This document shows positions 6,719 to 13,473 of a stretch of DNA of 19,153 nt, piece by piece. The number at the start of each line of letters is the position of its first letter. Within the stretch, counting starts at the first letter, position 1. Position numbers and translations under genes: made by a program. The stretch lies in NCBI GenBank assembly GCA_964412845.1, contig CAYPQM010000136.1, positions 1-19,153 on the forward strand, given 5' to 3'. The notes under the pieces were generated by a model. That model saw only the letters and a list, made by a program, of their open reading frames with translations. It had not been told where the DNA came from and ran no database searches. This stretch comes from JAWWPY01 sp964412845 (lineage in GTDB: Bacteria > Actinomycetota > Actinomycetes > Streptosporangiales > Streptosporangiaceae).

Positions 6719-7207
6719 GTGGCAGGACGGGGCACTCCGGCGACGGCGCTACTGGTCAAGCTGGGCATCACCCATGCGGTGCATGCCTACGACCATGACC
6801 CGCGGCGCGGCGGCTACGGGCTGGAGGCGAGCGATGCCCTCGGCATCCCCCCGGAGCGGGTGTTCAAGACCCTGGTCGCCGAGGTTGACGGCGTGCTGAC
6901 GGTCGGCGTGGTCCCGGTGGCCGGCCACCTTGACCTCAAGGCGCTGGCCGCGGCGGCCGGCGGCAAGAAGGCGCGGCTGGCCGACGCGCAGGCCGCCGAG
7001 CGGGCCAGCGGTTATGTGCTCGGCGGAATCTCCCCGCTGGGCCAGCGCAAACGCATGCCCGTGGTCATCGACTCCGCCGCGCTGCACTTCGACACCATCT
7101 TCTGCAGCGGCGGCCGGCGCGGGCTGGAAATCGAGCTGGCTCCCGCCGATCTGGTCCGGGCCGCGGACGCGGCCGTCGCCGACATCGGCGAGCCAGCGCC
7201 GCCCTGA
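6719..7207 (+). CDS. ybaK: Cys-tRNA(Pro)/Cys-tRNA deacylase, YbaK/EbsC family
   Basis: A 162-residue aminoacyl-tRNA editing protein of the YbaK type. It acts in trans to hydrolyse cysteine mis-attached to tRNA-Pro, a known error of prolyl-tRNA synthetase. Family features in order: HAYDHDP, YGLEASDALGIPPERVFKTLVAEVDG with the conserved Lys50 of the active site, VVPVAGHLDLKALAAAAGGKKARLAD, YVLGGISPLGQRKRMPVVID and the FCSGGRRGLEIELAPADLV end. The length is normal for the family. The start is GTG 6719, with AAGGTGG about seven bases upstream; no in-frame ATG comes early enough. It is a single gene, convergent with mctP, and ends ahead of a strong stem-loop. Confidence 0.93.
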   Translation: MAGRGTPATALLVKLGITHAVHAYDHDPRRGGYGLEASDALGIPPERVFKTLVAEVDGVLTVGVVPVAGHLDLKALAAAAGGKKARLADAQAAERASGYVLGGISPLGQRKRMPVVIDSAALHFDTIFCSGGRRGLEIELAPADLVRAADAAVADIGEPAPP

Positions 7208-7232
7208 GCAGCAGCGCGGCTCAGGGCGGGTC

Positions 7233-7285
7233 GGCGTTCGTGGACGACAGATGCGGCAGGCCAGCACCTGTCGTCCAGGAACGAC
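7233..7285. terminator. Long bidirectional stem-loop between ybaK and mctP
   Basis: TGGACGACAG (7241-7250) pairs perfectly with CTGTCGTCCA (7268-7277) around a 17-base loop. The stem continues after a G/G mismatch with CGTTC (7235-7239) against GAACG (7279-7283), giving about 15 paired bases. It sits between two convergent stop codons (7207 and 7298), so it probably ends both transcripts. Confidence 0.75.
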
Positions 7286-7297
7286 GAACGGCCACCG

Positions 7298-8944
7298 TCA
7301 GGGGCTGGCCTCCGCTGCGGCGCTCACCCGGACCGGTGCCGCGGTGTCCGGCTCGGGATCGGCGAGGTAGTGGGCGGGCAGGGTTTCGTCCGCCCCGGCG
7401 GGCAGCCGCAACGCGCGGAAAACCAGCGTCAGCACCACGGAAATAACCAGGTTGATGACGATGGCCGTGACGCCGATGTAGACGGTGTGCTGGATGAGCG
7501 GAACCGTGTCGGTGGACCCGCCGAAATGCGAGCCGGCGGTGCCAGGCACCGGGACCCGGTAGGCGGCGACGGTGCCGAAGACCATCGCCGCGGCCCAGCC
7601 GATGACCAGCGCCCAGCGGTGGAACCAGCGCGTGTACAAGCCGGCCACGATAGCGGGGAAGGTCTGCAGGATCCAGATTCCGCCCAGCAGCTGCAGGTTG
7701 ATCGAGAACGTCTTGCTCAGCGCGAACACGAAGGCCAGCGCGCCTGCCTTGACCAGGAGTGAGACGAACTGGGCGACCCGGGTCTGGTGGGCGGGGCTGG
7801 CCTCATGGTTGAAGAACTCCACGTAGATGTTGCGGGTGAACAGGTTCGCCGCCGCGATCGACATGATCGCCGCCGGGACGAGGGCGCCGATGACGATCGC
7901 CGCGAAGCCGACGCCCGCGAACCAGCTCGGGAACATCTGCTGGAACAGCAGCGGCACCGACAGCTGGGCGTTCGCGCCGTTGGCCTTGACGGCGGGAGGC
8001 ACGCCCGGCGCGGCCAGGGCCATGTAGCCGAGCAGCGCGACGAGGCCGAGCACCAGCGAGTAGGCGGGCAGGATCGCCATGTTCCGCCGGATCACGTTGC
8101 GCCGCCGGGCGGCGAAGACGCCGGTGATGGCGTGCGGGTACATGAACAGGGCCAGGGCGGAGCCCAGCGCGAGGGTGGCGTAGGCCCATTCCCCGGCCGG
8201 GGCCACGACGAGGCTGCCGAACGGCTTGCCCGTCTTCGGGTTGGTCTTCGCCAGGTGCGTGCCGACTGTGTTGAAGATGTGGCCCCAGCCGCCCAGCCGG
8301 ATCGGGATGTAGATGATCGCCACGATGATCATCACGTAGATCAGCGTGTCCTTGACGAAGGCGATCAGGGCCGGCGCCCGGAGCCCGGAGGCGAAGGTGT
8401 AGCCGGCCAGGATGACGAAGGCGATCAGCAGCGGCAGGTCCTTGAGGAAGGCCGACGATGTGCCGCCGACCCCCATCACCGTGAGCACCGCCTGCATGCC
8501 GACCAGCTGGAGGGCGATGTACGGCATGGTGGCCAGGATGCCGGTCAGGGCGATGGCCAGGGCCAGCCCGCGCGAGCCGTACCGCCCCCGGACGAAGTCC
8601 GCGGGCGTCACGTAGTGGTGCACCCGCGATACGGACCACAGCCGCGGCGCGAAGACGAACACGATCGGGAACACCATGATCGTGTAAGACAGGGCGAAGA
8701 ACCCGGCCGCCCCAGTGGCATACACCAGGGCCGGTACCGCGATGAACGTGTACGCGGTGTACAGATCGCCGCCGAGCAGGAACCAGCTGACGAAGGTGCC
8801 GAACCCGCGCCCGCCGAGGCCCCACTCGTTCAGGTGCATCAGGTTTTCCGTCCGGCGCCAGCGGGCGGCGGCGAAGCCGACGATGGTGACGACGGCGAAC
8901 AGGACAATGAGGATGGTGAACGAGACGGCGTTGACGTGAGTCAC
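7298..8944 (-). CDS. mctP: Monocarboxylate uptake permease of the sodium:solute symporter family (MctP-like)
   Basis: A 548-residue multi-pass membrane transporter with about 13 predicted helices, matching from memory the MctP permeases that import pyruvate, lactate, acetate, propionate or alanine. Diagnostic stretches are RWRRTENLMHLNEWGLGGRGFGTFVSWFLLGGDLYTAYTFIAVPALVY near the N-terminus, ATMPYIALQLVGMQAVL, SGLRAPALIAFVKD, LALGSALALFMYPH, AIVIGALVPAAIMSIAAANLFTRN and LQLLGGIWILQTFPAIV. The start is GTG 8942-8944, overlapping the stop of the DUF3311 gene by four bases (GTGA), so the two are translationally coupled. The partner small membrane protein is typical for this permease group. The exact substrate is inferred from family only. 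Confidence 0.9.
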   Translation of the reverse strand: MTHVNAVSFTILIVLFAVVTIVGFAAARWRRTENLMHLNEWGLGGRGFGTFVSWFLLGGDLYTAYTFIAVPALVYATGAAGFFALSYTIMVFPIVFVFAPRLWSVSRVHHYVTPADFVRGRYGSRGLALAIALTGILATMPYIALQLVGMQAVLTVMGVGGTSSAFLKDLPLLIAFVILAGYTFASGLRAPALIAFVKDTLIYVMIIVAIIYIPIRLGGWGHIFNTVGTHLAKTNPKTGKPFGSLVVAPAGEWAYATLALGSALALFMYPHAITGVFAARRRNVIRRNMAILPAYSLVLGLVALLGYMALAAPGVPPAVKANGANAQLSVPLLFQQMFPSWFAGVGFAAIVIGALVPAAIMSIAAANLFTRNIYVEFFNHEASPAHQTRVAQFVSLLVKAGALAFVFALSKTFSINLQLLGGIWILQTFPAIVAGLYTRWFHRWALVIGWAAAMVFGTVAAYRVPVPGTAGSHFGGSTDTVPLIQHTVYIGVTAIVINLVISVVLTLVFRALRLPAGADETLPAHYLADPEPDTAAPVRVSAAAEASP

Positions 8945-9246
8945 AGCGCCCCCCCGGTGTTGCCCAGCCCAGCGTCGTCAGAGCTGGCCCCGGAAGCCAC
9001 CGAGGCTCCCTCTGCGGCCCCGGTGGCATCCGCGGGCCTGATGATCAGGTAGGCGATCCCGGTCAGGATCCCGACCACTGGCACCCAGAGGATCTGGTAC
9101 CAGTAAAAGAAGGGGAAATCGGCGAATGCCGGGGTGCTGCGCGCGTAGATCGGGACCACCAGGGTCCCGGCCACGGCAATGACCAAAAGGACCGTGACTG
9201 AGATCCAGGCTGCGGTGTGCGTGCGGTGCGGATTGTGATGCGCCAT
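8941..9246 (-). CDS. DUF3311 small membrane protein, partner of MctP
   Basis: A 101-residue protein with two membrane helices (about 12-34 and 45-69). Between and within them lies the DUF3311 signature (VPIYAR, FPFFYWYQILWVPVVGILTGIAYLIIR). Proteins of this family are regularly encoded directly ahead of sodium:solute symporters and are thought to assist them, though their action is not established. I chose ATG 9244-9246 because GAAGAGGA lies about five bases upstream. An ATG five codons earlier (9259-9261) is less well placed. The C-terminal tail (after about residue 71) is Ala/Gly/Ser-rich and soluble. The stop codon overlaps the mctP start. Confidence 0.85.
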   Translation of the reverse strand: MAHHNPHRTHTAAWISVTVLLVIAVAGTLVVPIYARSTPAFADFPFFYWYQILWVPVVGILTGIAYLIIRPADATGAAEGASVASGASSDDAGLGNTGGAL

Positions 9247-9318
9247 CGCGTCCTCTTCCATGTGACGTGATCGGGGCGCGCGCTTGCCAGGCCACACAGC
9301 GCGGGCGGGGGGCGCGCC

Positions 9319-9334
9319 TATGACTTATGTCACC
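9319..9334 (-). promoter_or_regulatory. CRP-like site upstream of DUF3311-mctP
   Basis: Read on the minus strand, GGTGACATAAGTCATA matches the CRP/FNR-family consensus TGTGA-N6-TCACA at eight of ten specified bases. It lies 73-88 bases ahead of the operon start codon, a normal place for an activator of sugar-alternative carbon uptake. Two mismatches make it a modest candidate. Confidence 0.3.
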
Positions 9335-9397
9335 TTGCTGACGTCCATGGTGCGACGGAATGGCTCGTCCTGCAATGGTTTGCGGTGCTGGAATGGC

Positions 9398-9417
9398 CCC
9401 CCGGCCATGGCCGGGGG
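9398..9417. terminator. 20-bp perfect palindrome after bioB, probable bio operon terminator
   Basis: CCCCCGGCCATGGCCGGGGG is a perfect inverted repeat ending 13 bases downstream of the bioB stop codon. It is the only strong structure between the bio operon and the mctP operon, both on the minus strand. No U-tract follows. Confidence 0.65.
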
Positions 9418-9430
9418 CCGCCCATGCTGC

Positions 9431-10492
9431 TCATAGGGTGGACGACAGGGCCTTGATGGGCATCTTGAGCCTGCTGAGCATGTTCAGGTCGTGCTGGGCT
9501 GGGCGGCCCAGTGTGGTGAGGTAATTGCCGACGATGATGGCGTTGATGCCGCCCAGCATCCCCGCCTCGGTCCCCAGGTCACCGAGGGTGAGTTCGCGTC
9601 CGCCCGCGTACCTGAGCACCGCGTGCGGCAGCGTCAGCCGGAATGCGGCGATCGTGCGCAGCGCCTCCGTGCCGCCCAGCAGCGGCCGGTCGCCCAGCGG
9701 CGTTCCCGGCCGCGGGTTCAGGAAATTGAGCGGCACCTCGTCCGGCGCGAGCGCGGCGAGCTGCCCGGCGAGCTCCGCGCGCTGCGGCACGGTCTCGCCC
9801 ATCCCGACGATCCCGCCGCAGCACAGTTCCATCCCGGTGGACCTGACCAGCTCGCAGGTGGCGAACCGCTCGGCCCAGCCGTGCGTGGTGACCACATGGC
9901 CGAAGTATGAGCGCGCCGTCTCCAGGTTGTGGTTGTACCGGTGCACCCCGAGCGCGGCCAGCTGGGCCGCCTGGTCCGCGGTGAGAATGCCGAGCGAGCA
10001 GGCGACGTTGATGTCCACTTCGCCGGTGATCGCCGTGACCGCGGCGGCGATCTGGGTCATCAGCCGCTCGTCTGGCCCGCGGACCGCGGCGACGATGCAG
10101 AACTCGGTGGCGCCGGTGGCCGCCGTCTCCCGGGCCGCCGCCACCAGCTCGGCGATGTCGAGCCAGACGGAGCGGACCGGTGACTCGAACTGGCCGGACT
10201 GGGAGCAGAAGTGGCAGTCCTCGGGGCACCCGCCGGTCTTCACCGACACGATCCCCTCGACCTCCACCTCGGGGCCGCACCAGCGCATCCGCACCTCGTG
10301 CGCGAGTGACAGCAGCTCGCCGAGGCGCTCGTCGGGCAGCTCCAGGCAGCGCAGAACCTGGCCCTCGTCCAGCCCGCGGCCCGCGCCGAGGACCTGCTCG
10401 CGCGCCTGGGCCAGGATGTCGCCGGCCCGGCCAGGTCCTTCGCCGGTCACGGTAGCTGCCCCGTCGGTCAGGTCGGTTCCCTCGTTGCTCAC
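9431..10492 (-). CDS. bioB: Biotin synthase BioB
   Basis: A 353-residue radical-SAM enzyme that inserts sulfur into dethiobiotin to make biotin, the last step of the pathway. The SAM cluster motif is Cys89-x3-Cys93-x2-Cys96 (GGCPEDCHFCSQSG). The second [2Fe-2S] cluster ligands aligned with E. coli BioB are Cys132 (TEFCIVAAV), Cys165 (NVACSLGIL), Cys224 (ELCCGGIVGMGE) and Arg294 (LRYAGGRE). The sequence follows the mycobacterial type (MRWCGPEVEVEGIVSVKTGG), the class thought to need BsaP. The start is GTG 10490-10492: it overlaps the bioD stop as GTGA and has AAGGAG six bases upstream; a GTG six codons earlier is possible. It is the last gene of the operon and is followed by a strong palindrome. 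Confidence 0.97.
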   Translation of the reverse strand: MSNEGTDLTDGAATVTGEGPGRAGDILAQAREQVLGAGRGLDEGQVLRCLELPDERLGELLSLAHEVRMRWCGPEVEVEGIVSVKTGGCPEDCHFCSQSGQFESPVRSVWLDIAELVAAARETAATGATEFCIVAAVRGPDERLMTQIAAAVTAITGEVDINVACSLGILTADQAAQLAALGVHRYNHNLETARSYFGHVVTTHGWAERFATCELVRSTGMELCCGGIVGMGETVPQRAELAGQLAALAPDEVPLNFLNPRPGTPLGDRPLLGGTEALRTIAAFRLTLPHAVLRYAGGRELTLGDLGTEAGMLGGINAIIVGNYLTTLGRPAQHDLNMLSRLKMPIKALSSTL

Positions 10493-11220
10493 GCCCGCTC
10501 CTTCTGCCACGCGTTGGTCGCCCGGAATGCGGCCGGATCGAAGCTGCCGCCGAACGCCGGGGCCAGGCCAGCCCGGGCCAGGCCCAGGAAGGTGGCTGGG
10601 TCAGCCGCTCCCGCGCCCGCCTCGATCGCGCCGTATACCTGGCCGCCGGTGAGGACTTCGAGATCAGTGAGGTTGTTGCGTTCTGCTAGGCCAGGGTTTC
10701 GCGGCCATGATCCCAGTACCAGCCCGGCCAGGGCCAGCCCGCGGGCGGCCAGCGCTTCGAGCGTCAGTGCGGTGTGATTCAGCGTGCCCAGGCCGGCCGC
10801 GGCCACCACCAGAACCGGCGCACCGAGGGCCAGCGCCAGGTCAGCGACGGTACCGCCCGCCGGGTCATAACGGACCAGCAGCCCGCCAGCCCCTTCGACG
10901 AACACCTGCTGCCGGGTCGCGGCCAGTCTGCGCAGCACGCCAGCGGCAGCCGTCAGGTCGAGCGGCGGCAGCCCCGCGGCCCGGGCCGCGGCCTCGGGGG
11001 AGAGCGGGTCTGGGAACCTGGCCAGCTCGCGGGTGTCGGTGATCCCCGCCAACCGGGACACCTCGGCCAGGTCGCCGGGGGCGCCGGGCGGCAGGCCGGT
11101 CTGCGCGGGCTTGACGACGGCCACGCTCTGGCCGCGGGCCCGGGCCAGCGCGGTAAGAGCCGCCGTGACCACGGTCTTGCCCACCCCGGTGCCCGTGCCG
11201 CTGACGATGACGACGCTGAT
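10489..11220 (-). CDS. bioD: Dethiobiotin synthetase BioD, with apparent ATC start
   Basis: A protein of about 243 residues that closes the ureido ring of dethiobiotin from DAPA, CO2 and ATP. Reading from the ATC at 11218-11220 gives (M)SVVIVSGTGTGVGKT, an exact BioD N-terminus with the P-loop at residues 8-16, followed by Lys37 in VVKPAQTG and VEGAGGLLV, all expected active-site elements. The first standard start in this frame is GTG 11182-11184, which lies inside the P-loop and would give a dead protein. No ATG, GTG or TTG exists upstream in frame. The sequence CGGGGGG before the ATC could serve as ribosome binding site. The gntR stop lies four bases upstream, and the bioD stop overlaps bioB by four bases. 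An ATG miscalled as ATC, or a real rare start, are both possible. Confidence 0.88.
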   Translation of the reverse strand: MSVVIVSGTGTGVGKTVVTAALTALARARGQSVAVVKPAQTGLPPGAPGDLAEVSRLAGITDTRELARFPDPLSPEAAARAAGLPPLDLTAAAGVLRRLAATRQQVFVEGAGGLLVRYDPAGGTVADLALALGAPVLVVAAAGLGTLNHTALTLEALAARGLALAGLVLGSWPRNPGLAERNNLTDLEVLTGGQVYGAIEAGAGAADPATFLGLARAGLAPAFGGSFDPAAFRATNAWQKERA

Positions 11221-11224
11221 GGTG

Positions 11225-12085
11225 CTACCCCCCGGCCGGGGGCAGATCGCGGCCCGGGCGCTGGTCGGCCCCGTGCTGGTCGGCCCCGTGCTGGTCCGAT
11301 TGGTGCTGGCCGGCCCCGTGCTGGTCAGATCGGTGCAGCCGGGTCACCAGCTTGTACCTGTCCCCCCGGTACCTGGACTGCGCCCACTCCACCGGCGTGC
11401 CGGAGACATCGAACGCCTGCCTGGACAGCAGCAGCAGGGGCAGGCCCACGTCCACCCCGAGCAGCCGGGCCTCCTTGGGGTCGGCGAGAACCGTTTCGAT
11501 GGTTTCGATCGCCTCGGCGAGCTGGACGCCGTACGCGGTGGCCAGCGCCTCGTAGAGGGAGGCGTACCGGTCCAGGTTGCGGCGCAGGCCCGGGAACCGC
11601 CGGGCGGCCAGGTGCGAGACGTCGGTGGACATCGGCTCGCCGTCGGCGAGCCGCAGCCGGTGGATGCGCAGCACCCGGCTGCCCGGTCGGATCCGCAGCA
11701 GCCCGGCGAGCTGGTCATCAGCGGGAACGTAGCCGGTGTCCAGGATCCTGGTCTGCGGGTGCAGGCCGTGGGCCCGCATGCCCTGGGTGTAGCTGGCCAG
11801 CTCGAGAAGCTGGGCCACTTTCGGCTTGGCCACGAAGGTGCCCTTGCCCTGCATCCGCAGCAGCCGCCCCTCGATGACAAGCTCGGCGAGGGCCTGGCGC
11901 ACGGTGGTCCGCGATGTCCCGTACCGCTGGGCGAGTTCCCGCTCCGGCGGGACCGGGCTGCCCGGCGGCATCGTGTCGGTCATGTCGAGAAGGTGCCGCT
12001 TGACCGCGTAGTACTTGGGGATCTTGGGAATCTGGTCGGCGCGCGGGGAGCCGCCGCCATCGCCCATGGCTGGGGAGGCGATCAC
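11225..12085 (-). CDS. GntR/HutC-family regulator with UTRA domain, DasR-like, inside the bio operon
   Basis: A 286-residue transcription factor. The N-terminal winged helix (about 22-88) has KYYAVKRHLLDM, VPPERELAQRYGTSRTTVRQALAELVIEGRL and GKGTFVAKPKV. The C-terminal UTRA ligand domain (about 95-250) has GSRVLRIHRLRLADGEPM, SLYEALATAYGVQLAEAIETIETVLA, LLGVDVGLPLLLLSR and YRGDRYK. This is strikingly like Streptomyces DasR, which senses glucosamine-6-phosphate, though the ligand here is unknown. The start is GTG 12083-12085 with GGAAGGA seven bases upstream and only two bases after the bioF stop. A second start at ATG 12065-12067 is weaker. The tail (251-275) is five His-x3-Gln pentapeptides absent from DasR. 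Its place between bioF and bioD suggests control of biotin genes. Confidence 0.9.
   Translation of the reverse strand: MIASPAMGDGGGSPRADQIPKIPKYYAVKRHLLDMTDTMPPGSPVPPERELAQRYGTSRTTVRQALAELVIEGRLLRMQGKGTFVAKPKVAQLLELASYTQGMRAHGLHPQTRILDTGYVPADDQLAGLLRIRPGSRVLRIHRLRLADGEPMSTDVSHLAARRFPGLRRNLDRYASLYEALATAYGVQLAEAIETIETVLADPKEARLLGVDVGLPLLLLSRQAFDVSGTPVEWAQSRYRGDRYKLVTRLHRSDQHGAGQHQSDQHGADQHGADQRPGRDLPPAGG
11261..11335. repeat. Five 15-bp tandem repeats coding a His-x3-Gln tail of the GntR protein
   Basis: Units on the plus strand: CTGGTCGGCCCCGTG at 11261-11275 and 11276-11290 (identical), CTGGTCCGATTGGTG at 11291-11305, CTGGCCGGCCCCGTG at 11306-11320, and CTGGTCAGATCGGTG at 11321-11335. On the coding strand they read HRSDQ, HGAGQ, HQSDQ, HGADQ, HGADQ. 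The array begins directly after the UTRA domain and ends about 40 bases before the apparent bioD start. Confidence 0.9.
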
Positions 12086-12087
12086 AG

Positions 12088-13320
12088 TCAGTTCCTTCCC
12101 GCGGGTGCGGCCATCCGGACATGATCCTCCACCACGGCGAGCGCACGGGCCACCGCGTCGAAGTCCGCCTCGGACAGGCTGGCCCGGGCGGTGAGCCGCA
12201 GGCACGAGGCGCCCGCGGGGACCGAGGGAGGCCGGAAGCAACCGACCCGCACACCGTGCTCAGCGAGCAGGCGGCGGCCGCTCAGCGCCGCCTCCGGCGT
12301 CCCGAGCAGGACGCTGACCACCGCGGCGGCCGGCCGTGACGCCGCCAGGCCACGGCGTTGCGCCAGGTCCGCGAGCCGGCTGGCGTTGCGGACCGCACGG
12401 CCGGCCAGCTCCGGGTGTGCGGTGAGCACGCTCAGGGCGGCCAGCGCAGCGCCCGCGGCGGGCGGGGCCAGCGCCGTGTCGAAGATGAACGACCGTCCGG
12501 TGCTGACCAGCGTCTCGATGACCTCAGGTGCGCCGAGCACGGCGCCGCCCTGGGCCGCCAGCGCCTTGGACAGCGTGATGGTGCGGACCACGTCAGGTTC
12601 CCCCGCGATGCCCTCGGCGCAGGCCACCCCACGGCCGCCGGGGCCCAGCACGCCGAGGGCGTGCGCCTCATCGATCACCAGCACCGCGCCGTGCGTCCGG
12701 GCGGCTGCGTGCAGGGCGCCGACGGGCGCCAGGTCGCCCTGAACCGAGAAGACCGATTCCGTCACGACCAGAGCCGCCGGCTCACTCCGGCCCGCCAGCG
12801 CGCGGTCGACAGCAGCCACATCCCGGTGCCGGACGATCTCGATGCGCGCCGCCGACAGCCGGCAGGCATCGATGAGGGAGGCGTGATTGGCCTCATCCGA
12901 CACCACCAGGGTGCCGCGGGGCCGGCTCCCGTGCGCCGTCGCTGCTGCTCCGTCGCCGGGATCCAGCGCGGCCGCCAGCGCCGTCACGGCGGCGAGGTTG
13001 GCCAGATAGCCGGAGGAGAACACCAGCGCCGCCGCCGCTCCGGTGAAGCGGGCGAGCGCACACTCCAGCGCGGTGTGCAATCCGGTGTCCCCGGTGACCA
13101 GGCGCGACCCGGTCGAGCCCGCGCCCCACTGCCGCGCCGCGGCGACGGCGCCCTCGATGACCTGAGGGTGCTGGCCCAGGCCCAGGTAGTCGTTCGAGGC
13201 CAGGTCGATGCTGCCGTCCGGATCTGGGCCGCGGGGCCGCAGCCCGCGCTGCAAGCCTGCCGCCTGCCGGGCGGCAGCGAGCATCCGGAGCCGGAGCAGC
13301 GGATCACGGGCGTCGGGCAT
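12088..13320 (-). CDS. bioF: 8-amino-7-oxononanoate synthase BioF
   Basis: A 410-residue PLP enzyme that condenses pimeloyl-ACP or -CoA with L-alanine to make 8-amino-7-oxononanoate, the first committed step of biotin ring assembly. It shows the alpha-oxoamine synthase pattern: DLASNDYLGLGQHP (39-52), GSTGSRLVTGDTGLHTALE, SDEANHASLIDACRLS, VTESVFSVQGDLAP, the cofactor Asp in VIDEAHALGVLG (218 region), and the PLP lysine Lys252 in TLSKALAAQGGAVLG. ATG 13318-13320 begins the conserved N-terminus. The frame is open far upstream, but that is antisense to pdtaS. There is no clear Shine-Dalgarno sequence; CAGTAT six bases upstream allows a leaderless start. It is the first gene of the operon; bioA is not present. 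Confidence 0.93.
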   Translation of the reverse strand: MPDARDPLLRLRMLAAARQAAGLQRGLRPRGPDPDGSIDLASNDYLGLGQHPQVIEGAVAAARQWGAGSTGSRLVTGDTGLHTALECALARFTGAAAALVFSSGYLANLAAVTALAAALDPGDGAAATAHGSRPRGTLVVSDEANHASLIDACRLSAARIEIVRHRDVAAVDRALAGRSEPAALVVTESVFSVQGDLAPVGALHAAARTHGAVLVIDEAHALGVLGPGGRGVACAEGIAGEPDVVRTITLSKALAAQGGAVLGAPEVIETLVSTGRSFIFDTALAPPAAGAALAALSVLTAHPELAGRAVRNASRLADLAQRRGLAASRPAAAVVSVLLGTPEAALSGRRLLAEHGVRVGCFRPPSVPAGASCLRLTARASLSEADFDAVARALAVVEDHVRMAAPAGRN

Positions 13321-13394
13321 GGGGGAATACTGCCAGCTAGGAGATGCGGGGGCGGGCAGCGGCCCCCGTCGGCTCCCGTCATGGCCTGCGGGCC

Positions 13395-13431
13395 GGGCGC
13401 TGTGGCCCGCCGGCGGGGCGCTGTGGCCCGC
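13395..13431. repeat. 16-bp direct repeat, 21-bp period, between bioF and pdtaS
   Basis: GGGCGCTGTGGCCCGC occurs at 13395-13410 and again at 13416-13431, with a weaker third unit starting around 13436. It lies in the 153-base divergent gap between bioF and pdtaS, where both promoters must be. Each unit contains GGGC...GCCC and can form a small hairpin. Confidence 0.8.
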
Positions 13432-13473
13432 GGGCGGGACGCTCCAGTGGACCAGGTGAGCGATGATGACAAG

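Noticed and set aside
7787..9052. 421-codon plus-strand frame opposite mctP
   Set aside because: It is Arg/Asp/Gly-rich with no domain, a typical shadow frame of a GC-rich transporter gene.
10489..11184. bioD starting at GTG 11182-11184
   Set aside because: This start cuts through the P-loop and removes residues that the family needs; ATC 11218-11220 fits the protein far better.
11261..11335. CRISPR-like array
   Set aside because: Units are 15 bp and contiguous with no spacers, and they are in frame inside the regulator gene.
10774..12124. Two overlapping plus-strand frames of more than 360 codons opposite bioD and gntR
   Set aside because: Low-complexity composition and full overlap with conserved minus-strand genes mark them as shadows.
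13321..13473. DasR-type operator upstream of bioF
   Set aside because: AGTGGACC at 13445-13452 resembles one half-site, but no inverted partner is present.
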